Shown here: positions 22,189 to 28,995 of the stretch, piece after piece
How the letters are laid out: each line of letters begins with the position of its first letter
Position numbering within the stretch: position 1 is the first letter of the stretch
DNA from: Marinobacterium iners DSM 11526
GTDB lineage: Bacteria > Pseudomonadota > Gammaproteobacteria > Pseudomonadales > Balneatricaceae
Assembly: GCF_900107855.1 (NCBI RefSeq)
Contig: NZ_FNRJ01000026.1
Coordinates: forward strand, 1 to 32,441
Direction: 5' to 3'
DNA length: 32,441 bases
Notes under the pieces: generated by a model
The model's database searches: none
The model's input: only the letters and a program-made list of their open reading frames with translations
Told to the model about the DNA's origin: nothing
Made by a program: the position numbers and the translations under genes

Positions 22189-22407
22189 CTATAGATCATT
22201 TTTGTAGTAAAGCCATGCGCCTAGTGCGAGGAGCAGATCAATTAAAATAAAAAACCCAACCATGACAATAAATGAAGCAATAGAATCTGAAAGAAATATT
22301 GAAAAAATTGAGCTAATAAAAAGCATCAAAGGAAAATGATTTCTAAAATAGGTTTCTCCCTTAAAGCGACGATGCCTATACAAAAGCAAATCCAAAAATG
22401 AATTCAT
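22189..22407 (-). CDS. Small two-pass membrane protein
   Basis: 72 residues from ATG 22,407, preceded by a good GGAGG. Two hydrophobic segments: about 27-40 joined to FLSDSIASFIVMVGFF, then ILIDLLLALGAWLYY. A basic N-terminus (LLYRHRRFKGETYFRNH) should face the cytoplasm. It begins about 22 bp after the attC core of the SDR cassette, the spacing expected for a cassette gene. Family unknown. Confidence 0.68.
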   Translation of the reverse strand: MNSFLDLLLYRHRRFKGETYFRNHFPLMLFISSIFSIFLSDSIASFIVMVGFFILIDLLLALGAWLYYKNDL

Positions 22408-22428
22408 ATAACCTCCGAACCCCAGAAT

Positions 22429-22521
22429 TGCTAACGCCTTGCATAGCGGCGCGAGGTACGAACGTCCAGCGGCGCAGGCACGAACTGCTGCAATTTGCTA
22501 GATGCTTTCTTCATGTTAGAT
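22429..22521 (-). other. attC recombination site of the SDR cassette
   Basis: 93 bp. On the minus strand it starts with ATCTAAC, inside which the SDR stop region lies, and ends AAGGCGTTAGCA (R' box GTTAGCA). Cassette-type spacing on both sides (gene end overlapping the inverse core, next gene starting about 22 bp after the core) supports the call. Internal palindromy is only partial, so folding should be checked. Confidence 0.65.
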
Positions 22522-23248
22522 TTAACCCACCATCTGAAAGCACAATTTCACCAGTTAAATAGGAGCTGTTGATTAGCATGCCAGCAACGTAGGCAATCTC
22601 CTCTGGCTCTGCACCACGCTTCATAGGTGCTTTAGTTGCCCAAAGTTCGCGAGCCGCTGACCAGTTTTCGCTCATGGGGGTATGAACTAAGCCTGGGGCT
22701 ATAGCGTTGACCCTGATTTCAGGCCCTAGATTCAAAGCCAAGAGTTTTGTCATATGGTTGAGCGCAGCCTTAGTTACTGAATATGGAATTGATGCTCCTT
22801 TGGGGCGTACACCTGCATGAGAGCTGATGTTAAGAATACAGCTAGTTGCATCTTCGGAAGATGAATTTTTCAACAAGTGCTCAGCTTCAGAGATCAGTGT
22901 CCATGGAGAAATAACATTAACTTCATGAAGCATTCGCCATATTTCAGGAGTAGCAGCCTTTAGATTTGAATGATCTATAACTTCAGTCAATGCTGCATTA
23001 TTTACTAACACATCCAGACGCCCATACCTGAAGGCAATATCTTCAATTAGGCCTTTCGATTCAGCTTGATTTGATAGGTCCGCTTGGAAATAAGAAGCGC
23101 CTTCGTTCTGTGATGCTAGGCGCTGGCCAACTTCTACGGATGAACGCGAATGGAAAACAACGGAAAAACCTTCCGAAGCAAGTTGGTTGGCAATAGCCTT
23201 GCCAATTCCTGATGTTGAACCTGTAACTAATGCGACTCTCTTTTTCAT
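22511..23248 (-). CDS. Short-chain dehydrogenase/reductase (SDR)
   Basis: 245 residues from ATG 23,248. The cofactor motif VTGSTSGIGKAIANQLASEG, NNAAL near residue 86, ILNISSHAGVRPKG with the catalytic Ser, and YSVTKAALNH with the YxxxK pair are all intact. LAPGLVHTPMS-type IAPGLVHTPMSENWSAAREL and LINSSYLTGEIVLSDGG at the end are typical of classical SDRs, so it should be an active NAD(P)-dependent oxidoreductase. The substrate is unknown. Its stop codon overlaps an attC inverse core, marking it as a cassette gene. Confidence 0.9.
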   Translation of the reverse strand: MKKRVALVTGSTSGIGKAIANQLASEGFSVVFHSRSSVEVGQRLASQNEGASYFQADLSNQAESKGLIEDIAFRYGRLDVLVNNAALTEVIDHSNLKAATPEIWRMLHEVNVISPWTLISEAEHLLKNSSSEDATSCILNISSHAGVRPKGASIPYSVTKAALNHMTKLLALNLGPEIRVNAIAPGLVHTPMSENWSAARELWATKAPMKRGAEPEEIAYVAGMLINSSYLTGEIVLSDGGLNLT

Positions 23249-23369
23249 TTAACTCAGTCTTATATATGTGTTTGGTGATGGGCTTAGTCTAAAGATTAAT
23301 CTAAGAGGCGGGCTTCAGCCCGTCCCGGCCCAAAGGGCCCTTGCTGCTTTAAGTTGTTAATTGGGCGGT
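23249..23369 (-). other. Hairpin-rich gap, possible degenerate attC
   Basis: Contains GGGCTTCAGCCC (23,310-23,321), the palindrome AGATTAATCT (about 23,293-23,302) and a GGCCC...GGGCC pair just right of the first hairpin. No convincing GTTRRRY box was found. No gene. Confidence 0.3.
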
Positions 23370-23663
23370 TCAGAGCTTGTACCCCAACGATAGATGTAAC
23401 TGCCCAACAGCAAGGAAAGAAACTGCAAACCATCCAAGCCAAAATGCACCTCCTATAACCATCGCATTAACCGCACTTTTTGATTCCCGTAAGAGCTGAT
23501 TTGATCCTAAGAAGACAAAGCCAACTAATAACACGTACGCGAAATCAAATGGCCAGTACAACAGTACATCGAACCCTAAGCCGGTTTCTGGTGAATAGAG
23601 CTCTGCTACCAAGGGTATCAGCAAAGCAATGACTCCAATTCCGATATTTCTGATTGCGCTCAT
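23370..23663 (-). CDS. Three-pass membrane protein, function unknown
   Basis: The ATG at 23,663 (MSAIRNIGIGVIALLIPLVA) gives 97 residues; the frame opens 8 codons earlier in sequence that may belong to the IS3 remnant. Three hydrophobic segments lie at about 5-20, 38-54 (FAYVLLVGFVFLGSNQLL) and 66-86 (AMVIGGAFWLGWFAVSFLAV). No family recognised. The insertion sequence debris directly upstream probably replaced its native leader. Confidence 0.62.
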   Translation of the reverse strand: MSAIRNIGIGVIALLIPLVAELYSPETGLGFDVLLYWPFDFAYVLLVGFVFLGSNQLLRESKSAVNAMVIGGAFWLGWFAVSFLAVGQLHLSLGYKL

Positions 23664-23705
23664 AGTGAAGCCTATGGTCTTACCCACAATAAGTAGACGC
23701 TTTAG

Positions 23706-23893
23706 TTATGCAAATTTGCGCTCATACTCCGCTGGACTCACATAGCCCAAAGCCGAGTGCCTACGTATGTGATTATAAAATACTTCGATGTACTCGAAGA
23801 TCGCTGATTTTGCTTCATCTATGCTTCGGTACTGCTCAGCATAGATCAGTTCAACTTTTAGTCGGTTGAAAAATGATTCCAATACGGCATTGA
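23706..23893 (-). mobile_element. IS3-family transposase remnant (orfB C-terminus)
   Basis: A minus-strand frame reads NAVLESFFNRLKVELIYAEQ, then YRSIDEAKSAIFEYIEVFYN and HIRRHSALGYVSPAEYERKF before a TAA at 23,708-23,706. This is the extreme C-terminus of the IS3-family DDE transposase, including the last catalytic Glu (LESFF). The upstream part is cut where IS110 sequence begins. About 190 bp survive. Confidence 0.85.
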
Positions 23894-23898
23894 CGCTC

Positions 23899-24682
23899 CT
23901 ATGTCAAGTAACAACCTGAAGACTCAGTCAAGTCTGCAAGAATGAGTGGATAGAGTTCTCTAACTATATAGCGTTTCAGACACCGATGAATCTACCTGGT
24001 TGATAGACCTTCACACTCCCTGCGTGCCATATACGCTCTCGTTCGGGGCTCACTGCGCATGTGCCATCTCTTGGCCAAAACACGTCAACTGATAGTCAGT
24101 GCATGTAGGCGTGGCGTTTCTCCAAGAGAACGGAGCCGTGCGCAGGCTGCTACGCAGTCCTCAGGTTTACTTCGCAATAGCTTGGCACGAATATCAACGG
24201 GCGCGCTGATCAGCAGCGCTCTAAATTGGTTGATTGCTTGTGTCTTTGCTTTAACGGCGCTGCGGCGTGCCACACAAATGATACGCATAGCCTCCGCTGC
24301 GCCGGACTGTTCTTTGGGGATGGCGACGGCCCGACCTGCCAATACTGTACGAGCCGCGTTCTCTGCATCAATAGAGATCTGATTTACCTTGAAGCCTTCG
24401 TCGGCTTCTGTCCGGTCTGTTCACTTCGTAGACTGTTACACCATGCTCTCGCAGGAACCGAGTTAGGCCTGCTTCGTAGGTGCCGGTGCCTTCAACACTT
24501 GCTCAGTTGAGCTGCCCAAACGACTGTGCCCACTTCAACAGCTTCTGGTAACCTGCCGTATTTGTTTCCATTGGTAGTTCTCCCAACAGTTTACCTGTGC
24601 TGCTGATTAGAACTCCCATATGGATATCCAGATGTGTGTCCACGCCAAGAATAACTTCGCGCTTGCTCGAGGGAGTGCTCAT
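23899..24682 (-). pseudogene. IS110-family transposase, decayed
   Basis: ATG at 24,682 with AAGGAGG upstream. It starts REVILGVDTHLDIHMGVLIS (DEDD catalytic start), then GYQKLLKWAQSFGQLN followed by TGA where Cys is expected. The frame resumes with VEGTGTYEAGLTRFLREHGV, shifts by one base near 24,380, and continues IDAENAARTVLAGRAVAIPK. After TPRLHALTIS the middle of the catalytic C-terminus is missing. It rejoins at RTRAYMARRECEGLSTR, another in-frame stop, and HRCLKRYIVRELYPLI. At least three disabling changes plus an internal deletion make it inactive. Confidence 0.85.
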
Positions 24683-24863
24683 ACGTTCCTCCTTCACGAG
24701 AGACGCATTACCAACCCTGAGCGCAGGACAGGACATTTAGGGTGCGATGCAAAGCTCCTATTAGGTCACAAACGCCAGGCCTGGCAATGCCAGGGAACGC
24801 CAGTTCCCATCTTCCCACAGAAGAATATTAACGTTCCGTACAAACTCATTGCTTAATCCTTAC
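24683..24863 (-). other. Non-coding end of the IS110 remnant, possible bridge-RNA region
   Basis: 181 bp between the transposase start and the next attC core. Two perfect hairpins adjoin: CTGGCAATGCCAG (24,781-24,793) and GGGAACGCCAGTTCCC (24,793-24,808). IS110-type elements encode a structured bridge RNA in the non-coding flank upstream of the transposase; size and structure fit that, but this is inference. Confidence 0.4.
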
Positions 24864-24938
24864 GCATAACGCCGCAAACAGGGAAAAACTTGTAGCGCGA
24901 GCGAAAAGTTTTTCCCTGTTTGCTTTGCTTTGTTACGT
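24864..24938 (-). other. attC recombination site with 18-bp perfect stem
   Basis: 75 bp. On the minus strand it runs from ACGTAAC (inverse core, containing the stop codon of the preceding gene) to GTTATGC (core). The arms 24,874-24,891 and 24,906-24,923 are perfectly complementary over 18 bp, separated by a 14-bp loop with GCGCGAGC. This is the clearest attC of the window. Confidence 0.85.
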
Positions 24939-25379
24939 TTTTTTAGTTTGAACATTGTATATACGCTCTCGACCTGACATGGCAACTACAACGCACACTA
25001 TAAATAATATTGGGCTTAACCACGCCCAAGCCCCCATTTTGGGGATAAAATAACCAAGTACTCCACAAAATCCAATAAGCAATATAAAGCTCAAATATTT
25101 GTTTTTTTCTCCTAAAACCGCCTTGGTATATTGATAAAAAAGCAGCTCTTCATTTTTAAATAAACTGCAAGTAATCTTGCCAGTAAATAAATTAGAGACA
25201 TGTGCCTCGATCGTATATACGGTACCTTTTACGTCAATTTTATGGGTGCTTCGTAGACCGAACTCACGCACACTTTTCACTACCTTACCGTTTAGAGAGA
25301 TAGCCATTTTTCCAAACGCCGACAGCTCTACGGAGAGTTTTTCCCCATCGACTTGAAACTCAAATACTGGATTGGCCAA
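24933..25379 (-). CDS. Cassette-encoded protein with beta-rich N-terminus and two membrane segments
   Basis: The TTG start at 25,379 has GGAGAG eight bases upstream; 148 residues. Residues 1-85 are beta-rich (FEFQVDGEKLSVELSAFGKM, STHKIDVKGTVYTIEAHVSN), loosely FAIM-like. Two membrane segments follow at about 97-111 (FILLIGFCGVLGYFIP) and 117-133 (AWLSPILFIVCVVVAMSG). The cytosolic tail is NVQTKKT, and its TAA lies inside the attC inverse core. The full cassette can be delimited from the core at about 25,410 to the core at about 24,868. Function unknown. Confidence 0.75.
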   Translation of the reverse strand: MANPVFEFQVDGEKLSVELSAFGKMAISLNGKVVKSVREFGLRSTHKIDVKGTVYTIEAHVSNLFTGKITCSLFKNEELLFYQYTKAVLGEKNKYLSFILLIGFCGVLGYFIPKMGAWAWLSPILFIVCVVVAMSGRERIYNVQTKKT

Positions 25380-25404
25380 GTGAAACTCTCCATTCTGTTA
25401 GTAA

Positions 25405-25494
25405 ACGTAACACCGTGGTTTGGGGCCGGAACGAAGCGCCAGCGTAGCGGAGGTCCCAGCCGCGACAACGGCGAACAACACCCTTTTGTTAGCT
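25405..25494 (-). other. attC recombination site of the DUF4279 cassette
   Basis: 90 bp. On the minus strand it begins AGCTAAC directly after the stop of the upstream gene and ends GTTACGT. The middle is GC-rich with interrupted complementarity (CGCTACGCTGGCGCTTCG region). The next cassette gene starts 26 bp beyond the core. Confidence 0.75.
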
Positions 25495-25905
25495 TCACTC
25501 CTTGTAGGTATCGATATCGATGAAAGCACCAATTTCCCCCAAAAATTTTATTGTATCTACATCGAATCCTATTGCTGGTGTCGACACATTTTCTTTTATA
25601 GAGATAGATAAGACAACTTGTAGCTTTGAAAAAGCTCTGAATCTTCTCATTACTTCAATTATTAGATCCTTCTTTGGCTGGAGTTTATTGACTATCTCTG
25701 AAGACAGTTCGTATACATCGGCAGAATCCCCAGCAGCATTAGCAGTAGAGAGAATCCAAGAACTAAATTTTGGAACACTATTGGGTAGATTTTCACCTCT
25801 CCGTTTTGTAGAGGTAGAATCGATTCCTAGAATGCTCGTTATCTCCTTTGGGTCAAAATCGTCTCCATATAAACCAAAATAAACCCGGCATTCGTTGTCT
25901 TCCAT
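25495..25905 (-). CDS. DUF4279 domain protein
   Basis: ATG at 25,905 with GGAG upstream (MEDNECRVYFGLYGDDFDPK), 136 residues. ITSILGIDSTSTKRRGENLP and FSSWILSTANAAGDSADVYE, followed by IEVMRRFRAFSKLQVVLSIS and IKFLGEIGAFIDIDTY, match the DUF4279 pattern. The family is of unknown function, has an alpha/beta fold, and is very common in integron cassettes and toxin-immunity neighbourhoods. The start is 16 bp after an attC core box (25,921-25,927), so this is a complete cassette. Confidence 0.82.
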   Translation of the reverse strand: MEDNECRVYFGLYGDDFDPKEITSILGIDSTSTKRRGENLPNSVPKFSSWILSTANAAGDSADVYELSSEIVNKLQPKKDLIIEVMRRFRAFSKLQVVLSISIKENVSTPAIGFDVDTIKFLGEIGAFIDIDTYKE

Positions 25906-25920
25906 ATAGTATCTCCGGAA

Positions 25921-25992
25921 AGCTAACGCTTTTGTACATGTGCCCCTACACGTCCAGGACGAATGGCAAGGTAGATCAGCCACAGCCATAGA
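25921..25992 (+). mobile_element. attC core box fused to an IS481 transposase scrap
   Basis: AGCTAAC at 25,921-25,927 (minus strand GTTAGCT) is the core at which the DUF4279 cassette begins, but the rest of that attC is missing. Instead a plus-strand scrap follows, reading YMCPYTSRTNGKVDQPQP-stop, the C-terminal part of an IS481 transposase. The same scrap occurs at 27,732-27,790, marking the left edge of a duplication. Confidence 0.65.
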
Positions 25993-26030
25993 CTGCATGA
26001 TCGGTTCGATCCATGCGTCATGCCGGACAT

Positions 26031-26279
26031 TCAGAACCCTGAATTTGGCTGTTCAAGAAACTCTTTTTCGTCTTCAGTCGACGTACGACCCAGAATTTTA
26101 ATAACCTCGGCGAGACTGCCAAGAGTCGTTTCGCGCCATGCAAACAGCTCTCCGACCCTGGCCTGCTCATGAAGCGCGCCAAAACGGCGCTGGATCATGG
26201 AATCAAGGTCGCCATCCTTTTGCCACCACTGTTTGGGCTCAAGCTCGTTGAACCAAAAATCTATAACATCCTTAAACAT
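26031..26279 (-). pseudogene. DUF924 gene copy 1, internally deleted in frame
   Basis: From ATG 26,279, 82 residues: MFKDVIDFWFNELEPKQWWQ to LGSLAEVI, then directly KILGRTSTEDEKEFLEQPNS. Compared with the intact copy at 27,830-28,366, exactly 96 codons (288 bp) are missing from the middle without changing the frame. The lost part holds the conserved centre (VLDQFSRNIYRDTPGSFACD). A small protein could still be made, but the DUF924 fold should not form. Confidence 0.85.
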
Positions 26280-26326
26280 GTGGCTCTCCTGCTCTGCCGA
26301 AACGCCATCGCACGTAACAGTGCCGC

Positions 26327-26473
26327 TCAATCCGGCAGCTTCTCGAACGTTCGCACCTCTTCTGACGCCTCTTCCCAGTGGGCCTTGCTGGACGAAAAGA
26401 TGTGGGCTGTTGGCAGTATGGACACGTCAGTGTCCAACGATCCCGCCGGTACGATACGAGATCGTTCGATCAT
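26327..26473 (-). pseudogene. GFA gene copy 3, truncated to its C-terminus
   Basis: A 48-residue frame starts at an ATG overlapping the GNAT stop (ATGA) and reads IVPAGSLDTDVSILPTAHIF, then SSSKAHWEEASEE to LPD. It matches the last third of GFA copies 1 and 2. All zinc-binding Cys residues are gone, so it cannot be functional. The deletion joins the region just after the GNAT stop to the codon for the IVPAG segment. Confidence 0.85.
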
Positions 26474-26937
26474 AACTGCCTCCTTAGATGGATCAGTGCC
26501 ACCGGATTGCCGTTGTAGTCGATGCGCTGCTCAACGTCGTAAGGCCGAAAACCGAGCGTTGGATAAAACAGCAACCCGGCAGTGTTTTGATTAAAGCACG
26601 ACACTGAAACCGCCTTTGCGTGATGCTTCTCAAAGCCCAGCTTGACCATATGGTTGATCAGACAGCGGCCCACACCGGCACCTCTTACATCAGATGCCAC
26701 AACAACATTGCCGATTGAGCACAGTCCGTCTTTCCAGCGGTAAAAATTCGCAAACGCCACCACTCTTCCCTCAATTTCAACCACAGTCGAATCAGAACGC
26801 GTTTCTATGCTCTGACGTAACGTGTCTTCCGACAGTGGGTAAACTGCACTTGGGAAGCAATAAAAAAGCTCCTCTCGTGTTTTCGGGAGCTTACAAATCT
26901 CGGGGATGTCGTCGTTTATTACTTCTCGCAGGTACAT
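26470..26937 (-). CDS. GNAT-family N-acetyltransferase
   Basis: The ATG at 26,937 (MYLREVINDDIPEICKLPKT) with AAGGAT upstream gives 155 residues. TVVEIEGRVVAFANFYRWKD, IGNVVVASDVRGAGVGRCLI (acetyl-CoA pyrophosphate loop, R/G-x-G-x-G) and ISCFNQNT-like VSCFNQNTAGLLFYPTLGFR are standard GNAT features. The acceptor substrate is unknown. It is intact, whereas only its last 19 or so codons survive in the second copy of this block at 28,824-28,884. Confidence 0.88.
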   Translation of the reverse strand: MYLREVINDDIPEICKLPKTREELFYCFPSAVYPLSEDTLRQSIETRSDSTVVEIEGRVVAFANFYRWKDGLCSIGNVVVASDVRGAGVGRCLINHMVKLGFEKHHAKAVSVSCFNQNTAGLLFYPTLGFRPYDVEQRIDYNGNPVALIHLRRQL

Positions 26938-26972
26938 AAGCCGATCCTTGGAATTTGACTTCTGTTGCACTT

Positions 26973-26995
26973 GTTAGGCCAATTTCCAGCATAAC
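26973..26995 (-). other. Scrambled attC boxes between GFA copy 4 and GNAT
   Basis: On the minus strand GTTATGC (26,995-26,989) precedes GCCTAAC (26,979-26,973), both valid core-type boxes but in an order and spacing (16 bp apart) that do not form a whole attC. Probably remains of two sites joined by deletion. Confidence 0.4.
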
Positions 26996-27003
26996 TCACG
27001 AGT

Positions 27004-27408
27004 TTAATAACCTTTAGATGGCGGACCTTCCAGATACTGAGGTAGATCATCGGCTATTTCTAGCCACGGCTGCTTGGATGATACCCAAAAATGCATATCA
27101 GGATTGAAAAGTGATGAGTCATCAAGGCTACCTGCCGTTAACCCAATGACTCCAGCAGGTGTACGCCGAGAAAAAATGCTGGAACCACAACGCGAGCAAG
27201 AGCCCCTCTCAAGCGTTTCAGACGAATAAAATGTACTTACTGGACCCGTGATAGACACATCATCAAGGCTCATTAGCACACGTGCGTTAAAAGCAGCACC
27301 AATAGCTTTTTGGCACTCTTGGCAGTGACACACTCTCTGATTCAACGGATCAGCCGTTGTTTCATAACGGACTGCTCCGCATAGGCACCCGCCTCGAAAT
27401 ATAGTCAT
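27004..27408 (-). CDS. GFA-family zinc protein, copy 4 (divergent)
   Basis: ATG at 27,408 with AAGGAGG upstream; the frame continues through IS481 sequence to 27,579, but that extension is an insertion-sequence artefact. The product is 134 residues: MTIFRGGCLCGAVRYETTAD, CHCQECQKAIGAAFNARVLM, ERGSCSRCGSSIFSRRTPAG, with Cys pairs in CLCG, CHCQEC and CSRC. It shares the fold with copies 1-3 but is clearly a different subfamily member. Reaction unknown. An IS481 terminus lies 23 bp upstream of its start, so its native promoter or cassette start has been lost. Confidence 0.85.
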   Translation of the reverse strand: MTIFRGGCLCGAVRYETTADPLNQRVCHCQECQKAIGAAFNARVLMSLDDVSITGPVSTFYSSETLERGSCSRCGSSIFSRRTPAGVIGLTAGSLDDSSLFNPDMHFWVSSKQPWLEIADDLPQYLEGPPSKGY

Positions 27409-27430
27409 TGGGCAAACCTCCTTGACTAGT

Positions 27431-27790
27431 TGTGGGTATTGAGGAGGTTGTTCACGCCGGTTAAGTTCGAGATGCTGGTTATCGCCAAACAAACAGCACA
27501 GTACAACCGACATGAACACCCCCCATAAGAATGCACGAACCACTCCCCATATTCGAGCCCTGATCATTGATCGCGCCATGCGTTAGCAGTGTGGTGAGCT
27601 GATACAGAAGTTGCGCCTGACACTCAAGTGGGCCGCCAGGCAGATCGCAAACTGCCTGATGACCGATAACGGCCAAGCCTATCGTTCCCGTCGCTTCAAT
27701 GCGGTGTTGCAACGAGAAGGGATTAAGCATGTGTACATGCGCCCCTACACGCCCAAGACGAATGGCACGGTAGATCAGCCCCAGCCATAG
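27431..27790 (+). mobile_element. IS481-family element with large internal deletion
   Basis: The left end TGTGGGTATTGAGGAGG at 27,431 matches the element at the right edge of the window. A transposase start follows (MNTPHKNARTTPHIRALIID, RAMR-stop). The sequence then jumps to the C-terminal catalytic region: MTDNGQAYRSRRFNAVLQRE then GIKHVYMRPYTPKTNGT and a stop at 27,788-27,790, lacking the final catalytic Glu segment. It is flanked on the left by ACTAGT (27,425-27,430), a CTAG-type target. Inactive. Confidence 0.85.
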
Positions 27791-27829
27791 ACTTCATGAT
27801 CGGTTCGATCCGGGCGTCATGCCTGACAT

Positions 27830-28366
27830 TCAGAACCCTGAATTTGGCTGTTCAAGAAACTCTTTTTCGTCTTCAGTTGACGTACGACCCAGAATTTTAT
27901 TTCGATGGGGATAGCGGCCAAACCGGTCGATAATGGCTTTATGCCTGTATTCAAAATCAAGGCTATTTTGAATACCCAACGCTTCATACAATTTGACAGC
28001 TTCTGCGTGGATCAGCTTTGACTCACTGTGCATGAACGGCATGTACAGAAAAGAACACTGAATAGCAGACAGCTGCCTGTCCAGATTTTTTGAGATTGCA
28101 CATTGTGCCAGCGCAAGCGCCATGGGATCACAGGCAAATGAGCCGGGTGTGTCACGGTAAATATTGCGTGAGAACTGATCAAGAACGATAACCTCGGCGA
28201 GACTGCCAAGAGCCGTTTCGCGCCATGCAAACAGCTCTCCGACCCTGGCCTGCTCATGAAGCGCGCCAAAACGGCGCTGGATCATGGAATCCAGGTCGCC
28301 ATCCTTTTGCCACCACTGTTTTGGCTCAAGCTCGTTGAACCAAAAATCTATAACATCCTTAAACAT
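27830..28366 (-). CDS. DUF924 family protein, intact copy
   Basis: 178 residues from ATG 28,366 with GGGGAG upstream. VIDFWFNELEPKQWWQKDGD, IVLDQFSRNIYRDTPGSFAC, QCSFLYMPFMHSESKLIHAE and YRHKAIIDRFGRYPHRNKIL are the conserved blocks of DUF924, an all-helical TPR-like family of unknown function widespread in proteobacteria. Length is normal. It is the last gene of the GNAT-GFA-DUF924 block and follows GFA copy 2. Confidence 0.9.
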   Translation of the reverse strand: MFKDVIDFWFNELEPKQWWQKDGDLDSMIQRRFGALHEQARVGELFAWRETALGSLAEVIVLDQFSRNIYRDTPGSFACDPMALALAQCAISKNLDRQLSAIQCSFLYMPFMHSESKLIHAEAVKLYEALGIQNSLDFEYRHKAIIDRFGRYPHRNKILGRTSTEDEKEFLEQPNSGF

Positions 28367-28425
28367 GTGGCTCCCCTGCTCTTCCGAAACACCATCGCAC
28401 GTAACAGTCTAGTACAGATGGCCGC

Positions 28426-28827
28426 TCAATCCGGCAGTTTCTCGAACGTTGGCATCTCTTCTGACGCCTCTTCCCAATTGGCCTTGCTGGACGAAAAGAT
28501 GTGGGCCGTTGGCAGTATGGACACGTCTGTGTCCAAAGATCCTGCCGGTACGATAAGCACACCGGCCATCTGAGTATTGGGCAAGGCCGAGCCACAGAAT
28601 TTACAAAAACTCCTGCCGTGACGAGTACCCGGCAGCGTAAATGAAGTCACGGCATCGGCACCCGACTGCCAAGTCAGCTTAGCCGATTGTGAAAACAGAT
28701 TGGCCGCATGAGCCGCCCCCGTATCTTTCTTGCAGTGCTGACAATGACACAGGTAAAAACTGTCAAACGCCCCTTCTACCTTGAAGCGAACGGTGCCACA
28801 CAAACAGGAACCGAGATGTTCGGTCAT
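28426..28827 (-). CDS. GFA-family zinc protein, copy 2
   Basis: ATG at 28,827 preceded by AAGGAGG; 133 residues. MTEHLGSCLCGTVRFKVEGA, FYLCHCQHCKKDTGAAHAAN and RSFCKFCGSALPNTQMAGVL carry the full set of zinc-binding Cys residues. It is about 88 percent identical by eye to copy 1 near 13 kb, and its C-terminus matches truncated copy 3. Its start overlaps a GNAT remnant by the same ATGA junction seen in the other block, which shows that the two genes were once neighbours in an operon-like unit. Confidence 0.88.
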   Translation of the reverse strand: MTEHLGSCLCGTVRFKVEGAFDSFYLCHCQHCKKDTGAAHAANLFSQSAKLTWQSGADAVTSFTLPGTRHGRSFCKFCGSALPNTQMAGVLIVPAGSLDTDVSILPTAHIFSSSKANWEEASEEMPTFEKLPD

Positions 28828-28884
28828 GACTGCCTCCTTAGATGGATCAGTGCTACCGGGTCGCCATTGTAGTCGATGCGCTGC
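28824..28884 (-). pseudogene. GNAT gene C-terminal remnant
   Basis: The frame reads QRIDYNGDPVALIHLRRQS-stop, nearly identical to the last residues of the intact GNAT at 26,470-26,937. Upstream identity ends abruptly at 28,884. It shows that block 2 lost most of its GNAT. Confidence 0.8.
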
Positions 28885-28995
28885 ACCTCCGCGTCAGGGA
28901 TAAACCTAACTATAGAAGGTGTCTACTGTTCGTGGGTAACTCGGATGTTTAACGCCTAAATCAGGTGCACCTTAGGTATCACCTGGATTTTCTTA
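28885..28995 (-). other. Gap after the helicase gene with an imperfect hairpin
   Basis: AAATCAGGTG (28,958-28,967) pairs with CACCTGGATTT (28,980-28,990) with one bulge; on the minus strand it follows the helicase stop and could end transcription. GTTTAAC at about 28,948 and ACCTAAC near 28,906 resemble attC boxes but do not form a site I can defend. Confidence 0.4.

Noticed and set aside
23249-23369. attC site between the SDR and the 97-residue membrane protein
   Set aside because: Hairpins present, but both core boxes deviate (CTTAGAT instead of GTTRRRY); kept only as a low-confidence gap note.
27004-27579. N-terminally extended GFA copy 4 with a hydrophobic leader
   Set aside because: The extension is read backwards through the IS481 end and transposase start; a strong ribosome-binding site supports the ATG at 27,408.
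28885-28995. attC site after the helicase gene
   Set aside because: Core-like boxes exist (GTTAAAC on the minus strand), but no correctly placed inverse core and too little palindromy; Hachiman cannot be called a cassette from this sequence.
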